Below are positions 59,165-64,000 of a stretch of DNA of 64,000 nt, piece after piece (positions within the stretch are counted from its first letter, which is position 1; every line of letters begins with the position of its first letter). This stretch comes from Streptomyces sannanensis (GTDB lineage Bacteria > Actinomycetota > Actinomycetes > Streptomycetales > Streptomycetaceae). The DNA lies in assembly GCF_039536205.1 (NCBI RefSeq), contig NZ_BAAAYL010000001.1, positions 6,758,001-6,822,000 on the forward strand. Reading direction: 5' to 3'. Both the position numbers and the translations under genes were made by a program. The notes under the pieces were generated by a model, which saw only the letters and a list, made by a program, of their open reading frames with translations, had not been told where the DNA came from and ran no database searches.

Positions 59165-59385
59165 CTCTCCGGGCCGGGGGTCAGGGGACCTGGCCGTATT
59201 CGCAGTCCCCTTGCGGCGGCGGTTGACGCCCCGCAGGGTGTCGTCGCCGACCGAGTAGCAGCCGTGGAAGCAGGTGACGCCGTGCATCCGCGTGCCGGTC
59301 GTCGAGAGCCGGACCGACCTGCCCTGCTCGGCCCAGTAACTGCCCGCAGTGGGGCGGATACCGAGCGGCCCGAACTCGTCGAGCC
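59165..59385 (-). mobile_element. IS630-type transposase fragment
   Basis: Minus-strand frame reads LDEFGPLGIRPTAGSYWAEQGRSVRL, then GTRMHGVTCFHGCYSVGDDTLRGVNRRRKGTANT, matching the central DDE region of IS630-family transposases (DEFGPLxIRPxxGxxWA...FHGCYSVGDDTLWG). About 70 residues survive; both ends are lost. The following 59,386-59,637 stretch shows no gene. Confidence 0.7.
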
Positions 59386-59637
59386 GGCGTTGTGCGCGCC
59401 CCTGCTGGTCCGTGAATGGCCCGGATCTCGGTACGCCGTCGCAGCGCTGCCCGACTCGGTGGGCCGTGCCCTGGCGGTCCGCCGGACGACAGCCGACACT
59501 CAGGGGCGGCGCAGACCCCGATCGTGGCCACTGCTGCACTAGACTGACGGGCTGTTTGGCGCCGGATCGGAACAACCCGGGCAAACTCGGGCTCCATCGG
59601 CGAACCGGACGATTCCGGGAGTGGGACGTGAGGGCCG

Positions 59638-62600
59638 ATGACAGCCACACCTGAGCGCGGTGAACTCACTCTGAACGACAACGGCGTGACGCCCGAGGAG
59701 TCCGGGAAATCCGCCCGGTTCTCCGCCGGGCCCGCAGCCCCGACGCGCACCCTCGTCGACATTCTTGAGGCCTCCGTAAGGGCGTACTCCGACGAACTCG
59801 CCCTGGACGACGGAACCGATCGGCTGACCTACCGGGCGCTGGCCGACGAGGTCGAACGCCGGCGGCGCGCTCTCGCGGCCGCCGGCGTGGGGCTCGGCGA
59901 CCGGGTCGGCGTACGAGTGCCGTCCGGTACCAATGAGCTGTACGTGGCCATCCTCGCGGTGCTCGCCGCAGGTGCCGCCTATGTGCCGGTCGATGCCGAG
60001 GACCCGGACGAGCGGGCCGAGCTGGTCTTCGGCGAGGCCGGGGTGCGGGCAGTGCTGGGCGCCGGGCAGCGCATCGACGTCACCGACCCGGCGGAGGTCC
60101 GGGCCCCCGCCGCGCGGCCCGGCCCCGAGCACGACGCATGGATCATCTTCACCTCCGGCTCCACCGGCAAGCCCAAGGGCGTCGCCGTCAGCCATCGCAG
60201 CGCCGCCGCCTTCGTGGACGCCGAGGCCACGCTGTTCCTCGCCGAAGAGCCGATCGGTCCCGGCGACCGGGTCATGGCCGGGCTGTCCGTCGCTTTCGAC
60301 GCCTCCTGCGAGGAGATGTGGCTGGCCTGGCGTCACGGCGCCTGCCTCGTACCGGTTCCCCGCTCCCGGGTGCGCAGCGGCGCCGACCTCGGCCCCTGGC
60401 TGGTGGAACAGGAGATCACCGTGGTCTCCACCGTGCCGACCCTCGCCGCGCTGTGGGAGCCCGAGACCCTCGACGAGGTCCGGCTGCTGATTTTCGGCGG
60501 CGAGGCATGTCCGCCCGAGCTGGCCCAACGCCTGGTCACCGAGGGCCGCGAGGTCTGGAACACGTACGGCCCCACCGAAGCCACCGTCGTCGCCTGCGCC
60601 TCACTGCTGACCGGTGAGGAACCGATCCGGATCGGCCTCCCGCTGAGCGGCTGGGAACTTGCCGTGGTCGACGAGTCCGGTGAGCCGGTGCCGGTGGGCG
60701 GCAGCGGTCAGCTCGTGATCGCCGGCGTGGGCCTGGCCCGCTACCTCGACCCTGCGATGGACGCCGAGAAGTACGCCCCGCTGGAATCGCTCGGCTGGCC
60801 GCGCGCCTACCGCAGCGGTGACCTCGTTCGCGCCGAACCGGAGGGCCTGGTCTTCCTCGGCCGTGCCGACGAGCAGATCAAGCTCGGGGGCCGCCGGATC
60901 GAGCTGGGCGAGGTGGACGCCGCGCTCCAGGCCCTGCCCGGCGTCGTCGGCGCGGCCGCCGCCGTACGCACCGCGCGCAGCGGCAACCAACTGCTCGTCG
61001 GCTACCTGGTCACCCAGGACGGCTGGGACCACGCCGCGGCGGTCGAGCGGCTGCGCGCCGCGCTGCCCGCTGCCCTCGTCCCGCTGCTCGCGCCGGTCGA
61101 CGAGCTGCCGACCCGCACCTCCGGCAAGGTGGACCGGGACGCCCTGCCCTGGCCTCCCCCAGCTACCGCTGGGAGGTGTCCTCAGCCCGAACCCGAGACC
61201 ACCGGCCCCGCCGAGGAGCTGTACGGCACCGAGGCCTGGCTCGCCGAGCAGTGGAGCGAGACCCTCGGAGTGCCCGTCACCGCGGCCACCGACGACTTCT
61301 TCGCGATCGGCGGCAGCAGCCTCGCGGCCGCCCAGCTCACCACCCGGCTGCGCACCCGCTACCCGAGCGCGGCCGTACTCGACATCTATCAGCAGCCCAC
61401 CCTGCGCAAGCTGGCCCGGCGGCTGGAGAAGTCCGTACAGGACGACGGTGCGGCCCGGATCGTCGCGCCGGTTCCGCTCCGGTCCAAGCTGACGCAGTGC
61501 CTTCTGCTGCTCCCGCTGTTCACCCTGGTCGGCCTGCGCTGGACGGTGGCGCTGCTGGCCCTGGGCAACGCGGTGCACTGGTTCGGGCCCTATCCGTGGG
61601 CGCCGACCACCTCGTGGTGGCTCGTGGCCGCCGGTGCGGCCCTGCTCTTCACCCCGCCGGGCCGCCTGGCGATCGCGGCCGGCGGCGCACGTCTGCTGCT
61701 GCGCGGTGTGAAGGCGGGACGTTACCCGCGCGGCGGAAGCGTGCACCTGAGGCTGTGGACGGCCGAGCGACTGGCCGAGTACGTCGGCGCGACGTCACTC
61801 ACCGGTTCCTGGCTGGAGCGTTACGCGCGGGCTCTCGGCGCCAGGATCGGCCCCGAGGTGGACCTGCATTCCCTGCCTCCGGTCACGGGCATGCTCAAGC
61901 TCGGCCGCGGCTGCGCCGTGGAGGCCGAGGTGGACCTCTCCGGGCACTGGCTGGACGGGGACCGGCTGGTGATCGGCCCGGTCAAGGTCGGTGCGGATGC
62001 GGTGGTCGGCACCCGCAGCATGCTGTTCCCCGGTGCGCGGGTCGGCAAGCGGGCCGAGGTAGCCCCCGGCTCCGCCGTGGTGGGACAGATTCCGACCGGC
62101 CAGCGCTGGGCCGGGGCGCCCGCGGTCAAGCTCGGCAAGGCCAAGCACACCTGGCCCAAGGAGCGCCCGCCGCGTTCTGTCCACTGGCGCGCCATGTACG
62201 GGGCGACCGGTTTCTGCTTCGTGGCCCTGCCCGCGTTCGCCACCCTGCCCGCCCTGCTCGTCGCAAGCCGGTTCGTGCCCGCCGATGCCGGGCTCGCCCG
62301 GGCGCTGCGCGGGGCGCTGCTCGCCGTGGTGCCGGGTGCGCTCGCCTTCGGGTTCGCGTACGCACTGCTGCTGCTGATCTCGGTACGTGTGCTCAGCCTC
62401 GGTCTGCGTACCGGAAGCCATCCCACACACAGCAGGGTCGCCTGGCAGGCCTGGACGGTCACCCAGCTGATGGATCTGTCCCGGGAAACGCTCTTCCCGC
62501 TGTACGCCGGGCTGATCACACCGGTGTGGCTGCGGCTGCTCGGCATGAAGATCGGCCGGGGTGTGGAAGTGTCCACCGTCCTTGCGCTACCGAGCCTCAC

Positions 62601-63570
62601 CACCGTGGGCGACGGCGCGTTCCTTGCCGACGACACCCTGACCGCGCCCTGTGAACTGGGCGGCGGCTGGGTGCGGATCGGGCACTCCGAGATCGGCCGT
62701 CGGGCGTTCCTCGGCAACTCCGGGATGACCGCGCCGGGCCGCACGGTGCCGGACGACGGGCTGGTCGGCGTGCTGTCCGCCACTCCGAAGAAGGCCAAGA
62801 AGGGCAGCTCGTACCTGGGCCTGCCGCCGGTCCGGCTGCCGCGGTCCGCCGCGGACGCCGACCGGAGCCGGACGTACGACCCGCCCGCGCGCCTGCTCTG
62901 GGCACGCGGCACGGTGGAGCTGTGCCGACTCGTCCCGGTGTTCTGCTCGGCCGCGCTGGCCGTACTGACCGTGGCGGCCCTCAGCGCGCTGACCACGGCG
63001 ACCGGCCTGGGGATCTGGGGCCCTGCACTGCTGTCCGGAGGGGTCCTGCTCGCCTCGGGTACGGCCGCGTGCGCAGTCGCGGTGGCCGCGAAGTGGCTGC
63101 TGGTGGGTCGGCACCGGGCGGGGGAGCACCCGCTGTGGAGCGGCTTCGTGTGGCGCAACGAGCTGGCCGACACCTTCGTCGAGGTGCTCGCCGTGCCGTG
63201 GCTGGCCGGATCGGTGCCCGGTACGCCGCTGCTGGTCCTGTGGCTGCGCGGGCTCGGGGCCCGGATCGGCCGGGGCGTGTGGTGCGAGAGCTACTGGCTG
63301 CCCGAGACCGACCTGGTCGTTCTGGGCGATGCCGTCAGCGTGAACCGTGGCTGTGTGCTGCAGACGCACCTCTTCCACGACCGGATCTTGAGGACGGATA
63401 CTGTGGTCCTCCGTGAGGGCGCCACCCTGGGCCCGGGCGGAATCGTCCTGCCCGGGAGTACGGTAGGGGTCCGCAGCACCCTCGGTCCCGCCTCTCTCGT
63501 GATGGCAGGGGAGTCCGTCCCCGCCGACTCCCGCTGGCTGGGCAATCCGATCGAGGCATGGCGGTCATGA
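59638..63570 (+). CDS. Pls/PosA-type membrane-bound non-ribosomal peptide synthetase, lysine-like pocket
   Basis: 1,310 residues from ATG 59638. An adenylation domain (about 40-500: FTSGSTGKPKGVAVSH, NTYGPTEATVV, YRSGDLVRAE, TSGKVDR) is followed by a carrier (FFAIGGSSLAAA near 557). A long C-terminal half then alternates membrane segments (near 630, 660, 870, 905, 1100, 1130) with three hexapeptide-like tandem domains (GARIGPEV; GMKIGRGVEVSTV; GARIGRGVWCES). This A-T-membrane-three-domain layout is that of epsilon-poly-lysine synthetase. Pocket residues by eye are D-A-E-S-I-G-T-V-V-K, close to the lysine code DAESIGSVCK. It likely polymerises or caps with lysine or a similar diamino acid. Confidence 0.9.
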   Translation: MTATPERGELTLNDNGVTPEESGKSARFSAGPAAPTRTLVDILEASVRAYSDELALDDGTDRLTYRALADEVERRRRALAAAGVGLGDRVGVRVPSGTNELYVAILAVLAAGAAYVPVDAEDPDERAELVFGEAGVRAVLGAGQRIDVTDPAEVRAPAARPGPEHDAWIIFTSGSTGKPKGVAVSHRSAAAFVDAEATLFLAEEPIGPGDRVMAGLSVAFDASCEEMWLAWRHGACLVPVPRSRVRSGADLGPWLVEQEITVVSTVPTLAALWEPETLDEVRLLIFGGEACPPELAQRLVTEGREVWNTYGPTEATVVACASLLTGEEPIRIGLPLSGWELAVVDESGEPVPVGGSGQLVIAGVGLARYLDPAMDAEKYAPLESLGWPRAYRSGDLVRAEPEGLVFLGRADEQIKLGGRRIELGEVDAALQALPGVVGAAAAVRTARSGNQLLVGYLVTQDGWDHAAAVERLRAALPAALVPLLAPVDELPTRTSGKVDRDALPWPPPATAGRCPQPEPETTGPAEELYGTEAWLAEQWSETLGVPVTAATDDFFAIGGSSLAAAQLTTRLRTRYPSAAVLDIYQQPTLRKLARRLEKSVQDDGAARIVAPVPLRSKLTQCLLLLPLFTLVGLRWTVALLALGNAVHWFGPYPWAPTTSWWLVAAGAALLFTPPGRLAIAAGGARLLLRGVKAGRYPRGGSVHLRLWTAERLAEYVGATSLTGSWLERYARALGARIGPEVDLHSLPPVTGMLKLGRGCAVEAEVDLSGHWLDGDRLVIGPVKVGADAVVGTRSMLFPGARVGKRAEVAPGSAVVGQIPTGQRWAGAPAVKLGKAKHTWPKERPPRSVHWRAMYGATGFCFVALPAFATLPALLVASRFVPADAGLARALRGALLAVVPGALAFGFAYALLLLISVRVLSLGLRTGSHPTHSRVAWQAWTVTQLMDLSRETLFPLYAGLITPVWLRLLGMKIGRGVEVSTVLALPSLTTVGDGAFLADDTLTAPCELGGGWVRIGHSEIGRRAFLGNSGMTAPGRTVPDDGLVGVLSATPKKAKKGSSYLGLPPVRLPRSAADADRSRTYDPPARLLWARGTVELCRLVPVFCSAALAVLTVAALSALTTATGLGIWGPALLSGGVLLASGTAACAVAVAAKWLLVGRHRAGEHPLWSGFVWRNELADTFVEVLAVPWLAGSVPGTPLLVLWLRGLGARIGRGVWCESYWLPETDLVVLGDAVSVNRGCVLQTHLFHDRILRTDTVVLREGATLGPGGIVLPGSTVGVRSTLGPASLVMAGESVPADSRWLGNPIEAWRS

Positions 63571-63682
63571 AGGGGCGGTCCTGGGGCGGTTCCCGGGCAT
63601 TCCGTGCGGTGGTCGGGAACGGCAGGGGCGGCAGCGGTGCACCACACGTCGCACGAGCACAGCGCAGGGAGCGGAAGCGGCA

Positions 63683-64000
63683 GTGAGCGGCGAGCAGAGA
63701 GCGGCATCGGACCCGTACTTTCCGGACAACGGCGACCCCCGTTACCGCGTGCACCGGTATGAACTCGCTCTGGAGTACCGTCCCGGCCCCAACCGGCTGG
63801 CTGGGACGGCCCGGCTCAGTGCGATCGTCAGGCGGGCACCGCTCACCGAGTTCCACCTCAACCTGGCCGAGTTCAAAGTAGGCCGGGTGATGGTGGACGG
63901 CCGGGTGCCGCACTACACCCACCGAGGCAGCAAGCTCCGCATCCGGCCGGCCAAGCCACTGCCCGCCGGCGCCGTCTTCACCGTGGAGGTGCACTGGTCG
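63683..64000 (+). CDS. M1-family aminopeptidase, N-terminal part
   Basis: GTG 63683 follows AGGGAGCGG and the frame runs off the right edge after 106 residues. It reads DPYFPDNGDPRYRVHRYELALEYRPGPNRLAGTARL, the N-terminal beta-saddle domain of M1 zinc aminopeptidases. The catalytic HExxH region lies outside the window. It starts 112 bases after the Pls/PosA-type gene in the same direction, an arrangement I recall from other streptomycetes, but shared transcription is not proven. Confidence 0.85.
   Translation, partial: MSGEQRAASDPYFPDNGDPRYRVHRYELALEYRPGPNRLAGTARLSAIVRRAPLTEFHLNLAEFKVGRVMVDGRVPHYTHRGSKLRIRPAKPLPAGAVFTVEVHWS

Noticed and set aside
58378..59499. 373-codon minus-strand open frame across the graveyard
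   Set aside because: Arg/Ala/Pro-rich with no match; the recognisable MoxR, DUF2201 and IS630 pieces are in other frames.

Overview
The window is high-G+C actinomycete chromosome, most likely Streptomyces or a close relative. Supporting signs are the strong G/C bias at third codon positions, GGAGG-type ribosome binding sites with ATGA/GTGA stop-start overlaps, and several gene families typical of that genus (secreted M4 protease, Pls/PosA-type synthetase, DrrAB exporter, many IS remnants). No rRNA, tRNA or CRISPR array was seen.

Layout. 1-5.06 kb: a polyamine-type ABC importer (binding-protein tail, two permeases, ATPase) coupled to an FAD amine oxidoreductase, a cupin and an amidohydrolase. 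The amidohydrolase is cut off just before its metal-binding motif by an IS1380-type remnant (5.06-5.66 kb). After a gene-free 0.6 kb stretch of lower G+C comes a compact, same-strand biosynthetic gene cluster (6.26-30.64 kb). It encodes an Asp/Glu-racemase-family protein, an acyl-CoA-dehydrogenase-fold monooxygenase, two methyltransferases, a hexapeptide acyltransferase, an acyl-AMP ligase, a phytanoyl-CoA-dioxygenase homologue, a sugar isomerase/epimerase-like barrel, a large pentapeptide-repeat protein, a PIG-L deacetylase, a divergent nucleotide-sugar dehydrogenase, a carrier-thioesterase protein, an MFS exporter, a hybrid NRPS/PKS line and an ATP-grasp ligase. I cannot match this gene set to a product I know, so it is the best candidate for an undescribed system. 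A decayed second ATP-grasp copy marks its right edge.

How the cluster may work (inference). The adenylation pockets read by eye as valine-like (in a PCP-C-A-PCP protein) and serine-like (in a protein with no carrier of its own, whose N-terminus is a thioesterase-like domain with Cys at the nucleophile elbow). A KS-AT-PCP protein with no reductive domains would add one malonyl unit, and the separate PCP-TE protein would release the product. A Ser-Val-beta-ketoacyl core, decorated by the ligase, methyltransferases, oxygenases and sugar-type enzymes, is a reasonable working model.

31.4-64 kb: a class I/II aminotransferase, then mobile-element debris. The debris includes two nearly identical, reciprocally damaged tnpB genes about 11 kb apart in direct orientation, a broken dnaE fragment, and decayed secreted-protein and HlyD genes. 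Between and beyond these lie intact genes: M4 protease, fatty-acid desaturase, MpaB/EF-hand fusion with a cis-prenyltransferase, sulfite-oxidase-like enzyme, beta-hydroxyacid dehydrogenase, TrmB/LuxR regulator, M24 peptidase, DUF4097-DrrA-DrrB operon with a divergent HTH-MarR regulator, and a sulfonate-type ABC importer with a luciferase-like monooxygenase. A second graveyard (57.95-59.6 kb: moxR, DUF2201, IS630 fragments) precedes a 1,310-residue Pls/PosA-type synthetase with a lysine-like pocket and the start of an M1 aminopeptidase.
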